In this document: piece after piece, positions 1 through 6,701 of the stretch | Numbering within the stretch: the first letter of the stretch is position 1 | How the letters are laid out: every line of letters begins with the position of its first letter | Source: an uncultured Lachnospiraceae bacterium | GTDB taxonomy: Bacteria; Bacillota; Clostridia; Lachnospirales; Lachnospiraceae | Length of the DNA stretch: 62,632 nucleotides | Reading direction: 5' to 3' | Assembly: GCA_900315505.1 (NCBI GenBank) | Contig: OMZG01000012.1 | Span: forward strand, 1-62,632 | Translations under genes and position numbers: made by a program | The notes under the pieces: model-generated | What the model saw: the letters and a program-made list of their open reading frames with translations, nothing else | What the model was told of the DNA's origin: nothing | Database searches by the model: none

Positions 1-24
1 GAAAAACTTGACAGATTTTGGGCA

Positions 25-50
25 TGAAAAAAGCCGCATTTCTGCGGCTT
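25..50 (-). terminator. Intrinsic terminator (minus strand)
   Basis: Perfect 8-bp stem (AAGCCGCA at 31-38, TGCGGCTT at 43-50) with a 4-nt loop. Read on the minus strand it is followed by a run of six T, so it would end a minus-strand transcript. On the plus strand only a broken T-rich stretch follows, so it may also work weakly for a gene left of the window. Confidence 0.6.
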
Positions 51-98
51 GTAAGTGTTTTTATTTAATTCTTATGCTATAGTAAGTGTTAAAGATCC

Positions 99-168
99 GT
101 CACTGATATTCTTTAAAAAGGTATACAGGGAAGAAGTAAAAACGCTTGATCTCCATTGACAGATATTC
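99..168. repeat. 70-bp direct repeat, left copy (MATE gene tail)
   Basis: These 70 bases are identical to 62470-62539, where they encode the last residues and stop codon of the MATE transporter. Here they are not part of any gene and sit just upstream of metY. Sequence on both sides differs from the right copy, apart from a few bases (ATCC) just left of it. The copy contains a TTGACA at 156-161. Confidence 0.95.
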
Positions 169-183
169 TTCATTGTGATAAAG
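156..183 (+). promoter_or_regulatory. Possible metY promoter
   Basis: TTGACA at 156-161 is a consensus -35 box; GATAAA at 178-183 is a weak -10 at 16-bp spacing. The -35 lies inside the duplicated MATE tail, so the promoter would be partly built from that duplication. The -10 is poor, so confidence is limited. Confidence 0.4.
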
Positions 184-229
184 TAGATTCAACGTATAAA
201 CATACTAACCCGATAGGAATATTAGAGAA

Positions 230-1459
230 ATGGATTTTAACACTAAGATTCTCCACGGCAGATCAACTGAAAACTACGCATTCAATGCGACTCTGCCGCC
301 TATAGCGCAGGTTACTGCGTTCGGATACAAGAGCGCAGAAGAGCAGGAAAAGGTTTTCCATCACAAGGCATTCGGATTCGCATACACCCGTATCGGTAAT
401 CCTACTGTATCGGCATTTGAGAACAGGATTGCAGAGCTTGAAGGTGCTCCATCAGCTGTGGCTACTTCTTCAGGCATGAGTGCTGTCGTGATGTCGATGC
501 TCAATGTCCTTCAGAGCGGAGATGAGATAGTGGCAGCAGCCGGACTTTATGGCGGCACGCTTGACCTGTTCAAGGATCTTGAGAAATTCGGTATTCATAC
601 ACATTTTGCAAAAAGACTTACCCCGGAATATATAGAGCCACTTCTGAATGAGCATACCAGGATCGTATTCGGAGAAGTGATTTCAAATCCCGGTCTTTTC
701 GTACTGGATATTCCAAAGCTTTCTGAATATGTACATGGTAAGGGTCTGCCGTTGATCGTGGATGCGACGACTGCTACACCGTATCTGATCAGTCCGCTTT
801 CACTTGGAGCTGATATTGTGGTTCATTCATCATCCAAGTATATTAATGGCGGTGGCAACTCCATCAGTGGAATCATAGTTGATGGTGCGAAATTCAACTG
901 GGATCCGGAGAGGTATCCTGCAATGAAGGATTTCGAGAAGTACGGCAGAATGGCATATTCCATCCGTCTCCGCACAGATACATGGGAAAATTTCGGAACC
1001 TGCGTATCGCCATTCAATGCATACATGAATATTGTAGGACTGGAGACACTCGGCCTACGCATGGAGAGGATCTGCTATAATGCAAGGCAGATTGCCAGGA
1101 GTCTTTCGGAAATAGATGGCATATATGATGTCAATCATCCGACACTTGAGACTTCAGAGGCTCATGAGCTTGCTGAGACAGAGCTTCACGGATATGGCGG
1201 AGGTATTCTGACTCTTCGTGCAGGCAGCCGTGAAAAGGCTTTTCATATTTTAAATCATCTTAAATACTGTACCATCGCCAGCAATATTGGCGATATCAGG
1301 ACGCTTGTCATACACCCGTGGTCTACACTCTATATGCATAGTTCACCGGAGGCGGCTGCAGATGCAGGTGTATATGATGACACCATCCGTGTAAGCGTCG
1401 GAATCGAAGATCCTGCTGATCTGGCAGATGATTTCGCACAGGCAATAAAGGCAGAATAA
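230..1459 (+). CDS. metY: O-acetylhomoserine sulfhydrylase (MetY-like, PLP enzyme)
   Basis: 409-residue enzyme of the Cys/Met-metabolism PLP family. It should join O-acetylhomoserine with sulfide, or with sulfur carried on a protein thiocarboxylate, to give homocysteine in the cytosol. The fold-type I pattern is clear: the substrate and cofactor loop YTRIGNPT near residue 53, the SSGMSA cofactor turn near 80, and the Schiff-base lysine in HSSSKYINGGG near 203. The length is a little under the usual 420-430. GAATATTAGAGA precedes the ATG as a modest ribosome site. The following genes (sulfite reductase, sulfur carrier, E1-like enzyme, JAMM protease) are the partners of MetY in the thiocarboxylate pathway described in Wolinella. 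That context favours MetY over cystathionine gamma-lyase or methionine gamma-lyase, which share the family. Confidence 0.85.
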   Translation: MDFNTKILHGRSTENYAFNATLPPIAQVTAFGYKSAEEQEKVFHHKAFGFAYTRIGNPTVSAFENRIAELEGAPSAVATSSGMSAVVMSMLNVLQSGDEIVAAAGLYGGTLDLFKDLEKFGIHTHFAKRLTPEYIEPLLNEHTRIVFGEVISNPGLFVLDIPKLSEYVHGKGLPLIVDATTATPYLISPLSLGADIVVHSSSKYINGGGNSISGIIVDGAKFNWDPERYPAMKDFEKYGRMAYSIRLRTDTWENFGTCVSPFNAYMNIVGLETLGLRMERICYNARQIARSLSEIDGIYDVNHPTLETSEAHELAETELHGYGGGILTLRAGSREKAFHILNHLKYCTIASNIGDIRTLVIHPWSTLYMHSSPEAAADAGVYDDTIRVSVGIEDPADLADDFAQAIKAE

Positions 1460-1471
1460 TCAATTTTGTAC

Positions 1472-1499
1472 TTGACAAACTCTAAAAAAAATCTATAAT
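1472..1499 (+). promoter_or_regulatory. Promoter of the sulfite reductase operon
   Basis: TTGACA (1472-1477), 16-bp spacer, TATAAT (1494-1499). Both boxes are consensus. It lies 12 bp after the metY stop, so the sulfur genes have their own start and a leader of about 90 nt. Confidence 0.8.
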
Positions 1500-1520
1500 T
1501 GTCTTTGAAAATAACTTAAA

Positions 1521-1587
1521 TCCTATATGAAAAGTAGGAATTAGCTCCGATGAGCAGATAACCTCCCGGAGCCTTTATGTATGGAGG
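1521..1587 (+). promoter_or_regulatory. Structured leader with possible SD-sequestering pseudoknot
   Basis: A short hairpin (TCCTA 1521-1525 with TAGGA 1535-1539) is followed by a 6-bp stem, GCTCCG 1544-1549 with CGGAGC 1567-1572. The loop of that stem ends in CCTCC (1562-1566), complementary to the Shine-Dalgarno GGAGG (1583-1587) of the sulfite reductase gene. The order stem 1, CCTCC, stem 1 prime, linker, GGAGG is that of an H-type pseudoknot, the layout used by preQ1 and SAM-II riboswitches. The element matches no class I recognise. The pairing is seen in the sequence; the regulatory role is inferred. Confidence 0.5.
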
Positions 1588-1596
1588 AAAAAGATA

Positions 1597-2493
1597 ATGG
1601 CAGTTGATTACGCAGCCCTCAAAGCCGGCGGCTTCATGAGGCAGAAGCAGAAGGATACCTTTTCACTGAGGCTCAAGGTAGTCGGCGGAACTGTTACAGC
1701 TGACCAGCTTGCGGCAGTTCAGGATGTGGCTAATAAGTATGGTCATGGCTATGTACATCTGACAGCCAGACAGGGAATTGAGATCCCTTTCATTCAGCTC
1801 AAGGATATAGATGCTGTTAAGGCTGACCTCGCAAAGGGCGGTGTGGTACCTGGCGTCTGCGGACCGAGGGTACGTACAGTTACAGCCTGTCAGGGCGGCA
1901 GATGCTGTCCGTCAGGATGTATCGACGCGCTTGATATAGCAGAGAAGCTCGATAAGAGATATTTCGGCCGTGAGCTCAATCACAAGTTCAAGTTCGGTGT
2001 CACAGGATGCCGCAACAACTGCCTGAAGACTGAGGAAAATGACTTCGGTGTCAAGGGCGGATATGATGTAAAGTGGAAGGAGGATGCCTGCATAGGCTGT
2101 GGCGTATGCGTCAAGGCCTGCCGTGAGGGCGCCATCACTCAGGATGAGGATGGAAAGATCCATGTAGACTATGCGAAGTGCAACAACTGCGGACGCTGCG
2201 TTAAGAGCTGCCCGGCTGATGCATGGGACTACACACCGGGATTCATCGTGACATTCGGTGGTACATTCGGAAACAATATGAGGTTTGGTGAAGAGGCTGT
2301 TCCATTCATCAAGGATGAGGATACGCTTTTCAGAGTTGCAGATGCGACTATAGATTTCTTCGCAGAAAATGGTCTTCCAAGCGAGAGATTTTTCAAGACG
2401 CTTGAGAGGGTCGGTTGGGACAAGTTCAAGGTCGTTGTAAACGATGCTTACAATGGCAAGACAAAGAAAAAAGGAGACGAAACAGATGGCTGA
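1597..2493 (+). CDS. Sulfite reductase-like siroheme/ferredoxin protein
   Basis: 298 residues, built as a small nitrite/sulfite reductase half followed by a two-cluster ferredoxin. The siroheme-4Fe4S signature C-x5-C (CQGGRCC) and C-x3-C (CRNNC) falls near residues 100 and 140. Two ferredoxin motifs, CIGCGVCVKAC and CNNCGRCVKSC, follow. This matches the compact clostridial type (AsrC-like) more than the large assimilatory CysI. It should reduce sulfite to sulfide with electrons from ferredoxin or a partner protein. The gene starts an operon with TusA-like, carrier, E1-like and JAMM genes, and a Sir protein is part of the Wolinella homocysteine pathway. Its leader carries a possible pseudoknot over the ribosome site. 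The stop overlaps the next gene by 8 bp. A nitrite substrate cannot be excluded, but the neighbours argue for sulfite. Confidence 0.8.
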   Translation: MAVDYAALKAGGFMRQKQKDTFSLRLKVVGGTVTADQLAAVQDVANKYGHGYVHLTARQGIEIPFIQLKDIDAVKADLAKGGVVPGVCGPRVRTVTACQGGRCCPSGCIDALDIAEKLDKRYFGRELNHKFKFGVTGCRNNCLKTEENDFGVKGGYDVKWKEDACIGCGVCVKACREGAITQDEDGKIHVDYAKCNNCGRCVKSCPADAWDYTPGFIVTFGGTFGNNMRFGEEAVPFIKDEDTLFRVADATIDFFAENGLPSERFFKTLERVGWDKFKVVVNDAYNGKTKKKGDETDG

Positions 2494-2731
2494 TTATGAT
2501 ATCGCAGATACAGTGGATATCACAGATGTGGTTTGCCCGGTTACTTTTGTAAAGGCGAAGGTAGCTATCGAGGAGCTCGATGACGGAGACGTCCTTGATG
2601 TACATATGAACGATGGCGAGCCGGTCCAGAACGTTCCACGTTCAATGAAGGAAGAGGGTCATCAGATCCTGAAGCTTATCGACAACAAAGACGGCACATA
2701 TGACCTTATTGTAAAAAAGGTTGGCGAATGA
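2486..2731 (+). CDS. TusA-family sulfur-transfer protein
   Basis: 81-residue protein, starting at the ATG at 2486 after AAAGGAGA. An in-frame start 42 bases earlier exists inside the previous gene, but has no ribosome site and adds a tail unlike the family. The TusA hallmark is present: the active-site Cys-Pro in VVCPVTFVKAK near residue 15, followed by the amphipathic helix and the sheet ending in DLIVKKVGE. TusA proteins carry persulfide sulfur between donors and acceptors. Here it probably relays sulfur, or helps the reductase, for the ThiS-like carrier encoded next. It overlaps the sulfite reductase gene, so the two are translationally coupled. Confidence 0.75.
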   Translation: MADYDIADTVDITDVVCPVTFVKAKVAIEELDDGDVLDVHMNDGEPVQNVPRSMKEEGHQILKLIDNKDGTYDLIVKKVGE

Positions 2732-2786
2732 CCGAAAGCTTCGGGATGAGAACGAACAGAACTTCATTAATGATTGGAGGATTAAA

Positions 2787-2993
2787 GTGAAGATCAAGGT
2801 TGCAGGAGAAGAAAAAGAGTACAAGGACGGAACCACAGTTACAGAGCTTATTGATGCTGAGAAGATCGACAATCCACTGTACGTGACAGTTACCGTTAAT
2901 GATGATTTTGTCAACAGGGACGACTTTGACAAGACAGCCCTTAAGGATGGAGACTCTGTAGAGTTCCTGTATTTCATGGGCGGAGGCAGATAA
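2787..2993 (+). CDS. hcyS: ThiS/MoaD-like sulfur carrier, HcyS type
   Basis: 68-residue ubiquitin-like sulfur carrier. The best start is GTG at 2787, seven bases after GGAGG; upstream in-frame starts give a tail unlike the family. The fold pattern fits ThiS/MoaD: two opening strands (KIKVAGEEKEYKDGTTV), a DDFVNRDDFD segment and a C-terminal glycine motif. The protein ends FMGGGR rather than at the diglycine, so one extra arginine must be removed before the E1-like enzyme can adenylate the C-terminus. The JAMM protease gene in the same cluster supplies that step, as HcyD does for HcyS in Wolinella. The carrier would then be thiocarboxylated and deliver sulfur to MetY. The gene directly precedes and overlaps the E1-like gene (TAATG). 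Confidence 0.75.
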   Translation: MKIKVAGEEKEYKDGTTVTELIDAEKIDNPLYVTVTVNDDFVNRDDFDKTALKDGDSVEFLYFMGGGR

Positions 2994-3814
2994 TGGCATT
3001 TACAAATGAGCAGCTCGAAAGATATTCGAGACATATCATTTTAAAAGAGATCGGTGTCAAGGGCCAGAAGAAACTCCTCAATGGCAAGGTCCTGATCGTC
3101 GGAGCAGGTGGCCTCGGCGCTCCGGCAGCAATGTATCTGGCTGCGGCAGGAGTAGGAACGATCGGAATCATTGACGCCGATGTTGTAGATCTGTCAAATC
3201 TCCAGAGACAGATCATCCACACGACAGCCGATATCGGCAAGGAAAAAGTAGAGTCTGCAAAAGAGACTATGCAGGCCATCAATCCTGATGTCAAGGTCAA
3301 TACTTACTACAAGTTCCTGGCATCAGATAATATCATGGATATCATCAAGGATTATGATTTCATCCTTGATGGAACAGACAATTTCCCTACGAAGTTCCTG
3401 ATCAATGATGCGTGCGTAATGGCTAAAAAGCCTTTCTGTCACGCAGGAATCCTTCGTTTCAATGGTCAGCTGATGACCTATGTACCGGGCCAGGGTCCAT
3501 GCTACAGATGCGTATTCAAGAACCCGCCACCAAAGGATGCTGTTCCTACCTGTAAGCAGGCCGGAGTAATCGGCGCAATGGCTGGTATCATCGGATGCCT
3601 ACAGGCAATGGAAGCCATCAAGTATCTGACAGGCGCAGGAGAACTCCTCACCGGATATCTCCTCACATACGACGGTCTCAAGGGTGACTTCAGGAAGATC
3701 AGGCTTCCTAAGGATCCAGACTGTGCTGTATGCTCAGATCACCCTACGATCACTGAGCTCATCGACTATGAGCAGGTACAGTGTGACTGGGATCCGAAGA
3801 ACCCATTGAACTAA
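2993..3814 (+). CDS. hcyF: E1-like adenylyltransferase (ThiF/MoeB family), HcyF type
   Basis: 273 residues, the usual length of MoeB/ThiF without a rhodanese domain. The ATP site GAGGLGAPAAMYLAAAG is near residue 38, followed by the D-x-D-V-x-x-S-N-L-Q-R-Q helix that positions ATP and the DGTDNF motif. Two zinc-binding CxxC pairs are present: CYRC near residue 170 and CAVC near residue 245. It should adenylate the carrier C-terminus so that sulfide or persulfide sulfur can replace AMP. TAATG overlap with the carrier gene implies fixed stoichiometry. By sequence alone it could serve molybdopterin or thiamine synthesis; the presence of metY, sulfite reductase and JAMM genes argues for the homocysteine pathway. 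Confidence 0.8.
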   Translation: MAFTNEQLERYSRHIILKEIGVKGQKKLLNGKVLIVGAGGLGAPAAMYLAAAGVGTIGIIDADVVDLSNLQRQIIHTTADIGKEKVESAKETMQAINPDVKVNTYYKFLASDNIMDIIKDYDFILDGTDNFPTKFLINDACVMAKKPFCHAGILRFNGQLMTYVPGQGPCYRCVFKNPPPKDAVPTCKQAGVIGAMAGIIGCLQAMEAIKYLTGAGELLTGYLLTYDGLKGDFRKIRLPKDPDCAVCSDHPTITELIDYEQVQCDWDPKNPLN

Positions 3815-3816
3815 CA

Positions 3817-3890
3817 GACAGAGGGACGGTTCTCCTGTCTTTTTAGCTAAATTTATTTAATTAAACAGACAGGAGAACCGTCCCCTTGTC
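3817..3890. repeat. Long inverted repeat, REP-like
   Basis: Two 24-bp arms (3817-3840 and 3867-3890) pair with 22 of 24 matches around an AT-rich 26-bp loop. The core reads GGGACGGTTCTCCTGTCT. It sits between hcyF and hcyD and leaves the ribosome site of hcyD just outside. Similar GGGAC- and TCTCCTGTC-containing hairpins occur at 11580 and 12460. It may act as an internal attenuator or be a scattered repeat unit. Confidence 0.7.
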
Positions 3891-3903
3891 TTTTGGAGAT
3901 TAT

Positions 3904-4374
3904 ATGAGCTATATAATTACCATTAAAGAAAGTGATTACCAGAAAATTCTGGATCATGCAAGGAAGAACGCTCCGGAAGAGGCGTGTGGACTTATTGCTG
4001 GGACTGAAGCGGAAGAGCCTGATGCATACGATCAGGACGGCACTGGTGTGCATCCTGTGAAACATATCGAAAGGGTCTATCTGCTTGAGAATATAGACCA
4101 CAGTGAAGAACATTTTTCTCTGGATCCAAAAGACCAGTTTGCAGCGACCAAGGATATGCGTGCAAATGGACTGAAACCGCTTGGCAACTGGCATTCCCAT
4201 CCGGCATCGCCATCGCGCCCGTCTGCAGAGGACAAGCGTCTGGCATACGATGAGCACGCCAGCTATCTGATTATGTCACTGCAGAACAAGAACCACCCGG
4301 TGCTGCAGTCATTTCACGTGTCTGACAAGCAGACAAAGGTGACAGTCGAAGAACTGATAGTAATAGACGATTAA
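3904..4374 (+). CDS. hcyD: JAMM/MPN+ metalloprotease, HcyD (Mec+) type
   Basis: 156-residue zinc protease. ATG at 3904 follows GGAGA; an earlier in-frame TTG lies inside the inverted repeat and is less likely. The JAMM motif is complete: a glutamate in PEEACGLIAG near residue 31, then HSHP with the downstream serine and aspartate (S-x-x-D in RPSAEDKR) near residues 98-112. In CysO and HcyS systems these enzymes trim or hydrolyse the C-terminus of the sulfur carrier. The ThiS-like protein encoded 0.9 kb upstream ends GGGR, so removal of the final arginine is the likely reaction. It is the last gene of the sulfur cluster and is followed by a strong terminator. Confidence 0.8.
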   Translation: MSYIITIKESDYQKILDHARKNAPEEACGLIAGTEAEEPDAYDQDGTGVHPVKHIERVYLLENIDHSEEHFSLDPKDQFAATKDMRANGLKPLGNWHSHPASPSRPSAEDKRLAYDEHASYLIMSLQNKNHPVLQSFHVSDKQTKVTVEELIVIDD

Positions 4375-4400
4375 AGAAGCCTGAGAGGGCTTCTTTTTTT
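4375..4400 (+). terminator. Intrinsic terminator after hcyD
   Basis: GAAGCC (4376-4381) pairs with GGCTTC (4388-4393) and runs straight into seven T. It begins right at the hcyD stop codon. Confidence 0.9.
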
Positions 4401-4444
4401 GTCCGGAAACATTTATAATTGCAATGGAAGGAATACGAATAATC

Positions 4445-4999
4445 ATGAACAGTGAATGCAGGTCATGGGCGGCTGGCGACCCTGTTATGGAAAAATATCA
4501 TGACGAAGAGTGGTGCAAGATCAATCACGATGACAGGTTCGAGTTCGAAATGCTGTCACTTGAAGGTGCAAGTGTCGGCCTATCATGGAAGACCATCATG
4601 CATAAGAGGGAGGAATACCGCAGGGCTTTTCACAATTTTGATATAGATAGATGCACTGCTATGAGCGATGAAGAGCTGGACGGGCTTATGGAAGATACAG
4701 GGCTGATCCGCAACAGAAGCAAGATATATAGTGTCAGAACCAACGCGCAGGCGGTTCAGAGAATACAGCAGAAGTACGGCAGCTTTGACAGGTATCTCTG
4801 GAGCTTTACAGATGGACGTCAGATTGACGGAAAATGGAAGAGCCTCAGTGAAGTGCCGACAGTATCAGATGTATCAGAGGCTCTAAGCAAAGATATGAAG
4901 AAGCGCGGGATGAAGTTCGTCGGTCCGGTCATCACGTACTCTTTTCTGCAGTCGATAGGTATAGTCAATGATCATCTGGCTGGGTGTGAGTTCAGATAA
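4445..4999 (+). CDS. tag: DNA-3-methyladenine glycosylase I
   Basis: 184 residues, close to the 187 of E. coli Tag. It removes 3-methyladenine from alkylated DNA as the first step of base excision repair. The zinc-binding residues of the family are in place: an N-terminal Cys (MNSECRSW), a His in YHDEEW, and the C-terminal pair in NDHLAGC. The SLEGASVGLSWKTIMHKRE block is the Tag substrate-pocket segment. The ATG at 4445 was chosen because the protein then begins like other Tag proteins; an ATG 21 bases upstream in the same frame is possible. The preceding terminator suggests its own promoter. Nothing links it to its neighbours by function. Confidence 0.9.
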   Translation: MNSECRSWAAGDPVMEKYHDEEWCKINHDDRFEFEMLSLEGASVGLSWKTIMHKREEYRRAFHNFDIDRCTAMSDEELDGLMEDTGLIRNRSKIYSVRTNAQAVQRIQQKYGSFDRYLWSFTDGRQIDGKWKSLSEVPTVSDVSEALSKDMKKRGMKFVGPVITYSFLQSIGIVNDHLAGCEFR

Positions 5000-5072
5000 T
5001 TGCCTTGACAAAAGTCCTCTGTTTAGTGACCTGCTCGACGAGTTCGGAGAAAAAATTCTCGACTGATTTTTC

Positions 5073-5101
5073 TTGAAAAAAAATATTATTCGTGTTATCA
5101 T
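5073..5101 (+). promoter_or_regulatory. Promoter of the L25 gene
   Basis: TTGAAA (5073-5078), 17-bp spacer, TATCAT (5096-5101). It gives a leader of about 70 nt holding a hairpin, CGGGTCTGTC (5136-5145) with GACGGCCCG (5155-5163), just before the ribosome site AAAGGAG. A ribosomal protein leader hairpin may serve autoregulation, but that is inference. Confidence 0.65.
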
Positions 5102-5180
5102 ATCACACGGTAAATTTTTGTTGACAGATTCAAATCGGGTCTGTCTGGGGTCAAGACGGCCCGCAGAAAGGAGTTATACA

Positions 5181-5798
5181 ATGGCATCACTTAATGCAAA
5201 GACACGTGACATGTCAAAGAAGGCAAAGGCTCTCCGCCGTGAGGGACTCATCACAGCATCTATGTGCGGAAAGGACCTTCCGGAGTCACTTTCACTCGTC
5301 ATCGATGCAAATGAGGCTACTCAGTTCATGAAGAACCATCATGTAGGTTCAGAAGCTACACTTGTAGTAGATGGCAAGGAGTACGATACAATGATCAAGT
5401 CAGCAGACAAGGATCATCTCAATACTCATTATCTTGACATGACATTCCAGCACCTGATCGCAACAGAGAAGGTAAAGGGCGTAGCTGAGATCATTCTCTT
5501 AAACGAGGATCGTACAAACGGATTCCTTACAAGAGATATCAGCACCGTAGAGTACAAGGCATATCCTAAGGATATTGTCGACAAGATCGAGATCGATGTA
5601 TCAAAGCTTCCTATCGGAACAGAGATCACAGTCGGAGATCTTGATATCGCAAAGAACGCAGACATCGATGTTACTACACCGCTTGATTCTTCAGTTCTTC
5701 ATATCGCAGAGCATCAGCATATGGATGCAGCAGCAGAAGCCGTACTTGAGGCAGATGAGGAAGCAGCAGCTGAGAAGGAAGCAGAAGCAGATAAGTAA
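5181..5798 (+). CDS. rplY: 50S ribosomal protein L25 (TL5/Ctc type)
   Basis: 205 residues with the two-domain plan of TL5/Ctc: an N-terminal 5S rRNA-binding L25 barrel (about 1-90, opening SLNAKTRDMSKKAKALRREG) and a C-terminal beta domain (about 95-185, with VDKIEIDVSKLPIGTEI and VTTPLDSSVLHI). The tail from residue 185 is alanine- and glutamate-rich, typical of this form. It binds 5S rRNA in the large subunit and in Bacillus is a general stress protein. ATG at 5181 follows AAAGGAG; an upstream in-frame start exists but precedes the natural N-terminus. The gene stands alone between its promoter and a terminator. A ribosomal protein gene on a replicon with plasmid-type replication genes is notable. 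Confidence 0.9.
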   Translation: MASLNAKTRDMSKKAKALRREGLITASMCGKDLPESLSLVIDANEATQFMKNHHVGSEATLVVDGKEYDTMIKSADKDHLNTHYLDMTFQHLIATEKVKGVAEIILLNEDRTNGFLTRDISTVEYKAYPKDIVDKIEIDVSKLPIGTEITVGDLDIAKNADIDVTTPLDSSVLHIAEHQHMDAAAEAVLEADEEAAAEKEAEADK

Positions 5799-5826
5799 TA
5801 TTTTTGTATCTGAAAAAATGCCAGGC

Positions 5827-5868
5827 AGCTCCAACCCCTATGTTTATAGGGATTGGAGCTATTTTTTA
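5827..5868 (+). terminator. Intrinsic terminator after rplY
   Basis: Long stem: AGCTCCAA (5827-5834) with TTGGAGCT (5853-5860) and an inner CCCTAT/ATAGGG, followed by ATTTTTTATTT. Strong. Confidence 0.95.
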
Positions 5869-5900
5869 TTTAAGAAAAATTGAAAATTGTTAAACTACAC

Positions 5901-5929
5901 TTGCAATTGTTACAAAAGTATGTCATAAT
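5901..5929 (+). promoter_or_regulatory. Promoter of the SleB-like gene
   Basis: TTGCAA (5901-5906), 17-bp spacer, CATAAT (5924-5929), about 30 bp upstream of the start codon. Confidence 0.55.
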
Positions 5930-5961
5930 TACTGCCGAGCAATAAAGACAACGGAGGTTTT

Positions 5962-6627
5962 ATGTTTAAGAAAAGACTCGTAGCAGTTACAGCAATGGTT
6001 CTGGCACTTATAATGGTTCCGGCAAAGCCGGCATCAGCAGCAAGTGTGGTTTCGGGGGCAGCAATAACCGTCAAGAGCGCAAACGACATAAACGAAAGCA
6101 GTTATACGCCGGTCAATGCAAAGAAGCTTACATCTTCTTATAAGAAGAAGCTCAAGAAGCAGAGAAAGAATACAATCAGGGTCACAAAGGGAAATTATAA
6201 GACCAGAGTGAAGAAGGAGCAGAATGCTCTGATCGATATCACCTGGCAGCAGCTGAAGGCCAATTCACAGGTAAAGATTTCTGAGAAGTCATTCGACCTC
6301 ATGTGCCGTGTGGTACAGTGCGAGGCAGGAAATGTAAAGTACTCCACCAAGGAGATGACAGCAGAGGTCATTGTCAACAGAGCCAGAAGCTACAAGAAGT
6401 CATCAGATCAGGTGAATAAGGCACTCACAGCCAAGCATCAGTTTTCCGTAGTAAGGATGTCCAGAATCCATACAAACGATATCAACGGCGAAACTGTAAA
6501 TGCATGCAAGGATGCCCTGCTTAAGAACAGCCATCCGAAGAATCTCAAGTACTTCCGTGCAGGATATTATTTCTCATGGGCAAAGCCTTATAAGCATTCG
6601 GATGGAACCTATTTCTCACTCGCGTGA
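5962..6627 (+). CDS. Secreted cell wall hydrolase, SleB/CwlJ family
   Basis: 221 residues. A signal peptide is plain: KKR, a hydrophobic stretch to about residue 21, and an Ala-x-Ala site near 26 (PASAAS). Residues 30-85 are lysine-rich and probably bind wall polymers. The catalytic domain begins near residue 105 with the SleB/CwlJ (Hydrolase_2) pattern: VVQCEAGNVKYSTKEMTAEV, in which the glutamate is the proposed catalytic residue, then VNRA, and the later HQFSVVR and LKYFRAGY segments. These enzymes cleave peptidoglycan glycan strands. The original family acts in spore germination, but vegetative copies are common in Lachnospiraceae, and no spore gene is near. GGAGG precedes the ATG. Confidence 0.8.
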   Translation: MFKKRLVAVTAMVLALIMVPAKPASAASVVSGAAITVKSANDINESSYTPVNAKKLTSSYKKKLKKQRKNTIRVTKGNYKTRVKKEQNALIDITWQQLKANSQVKISEKSFDLMCRVVQCEAGNVKYSTKEMTAEVIVNRARSYKKSSDQVNKALTAKHQFSVVRMSRIHTNDINGETVNACKDALLKNSHPKNLKYFRAGYYFSWAKPYKHSDGTYFSLA

Positions 6628-6666
6628 TCAATTAGAAAAAGATAATAATTTTTAATAGAGATTTTA

Positions 6667-6695
6667 TTGAATACGAAATATTTTTCGTGTATAAT
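6667..6695 (+). promoter_or_regulatory. Promoter of the candidate small RNA
   Basis: TTGAAT (6667-6672), 17-bp spacer, TATAAT (6690-6695). No reading frame follows for 200 bp; a structured segment and a terminator follow instead. Confidence 0.7.
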
Positions 6696-6701
6696 CTGTA
6701 G

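Noticed and set aside
2444-2485. Longer N-terminus for the TusA-like protein
   Set aside because: It is the sulfite reductase 3' end read in another frame and lacks a ribosome site; ATG at 2486 follows AAAGGAGA.
3886-3903. TTG start for the JAMM gene
   Set aside because: It falls inside the inverted repeat, while ATG at 3904 has a well-placed GGAGA.
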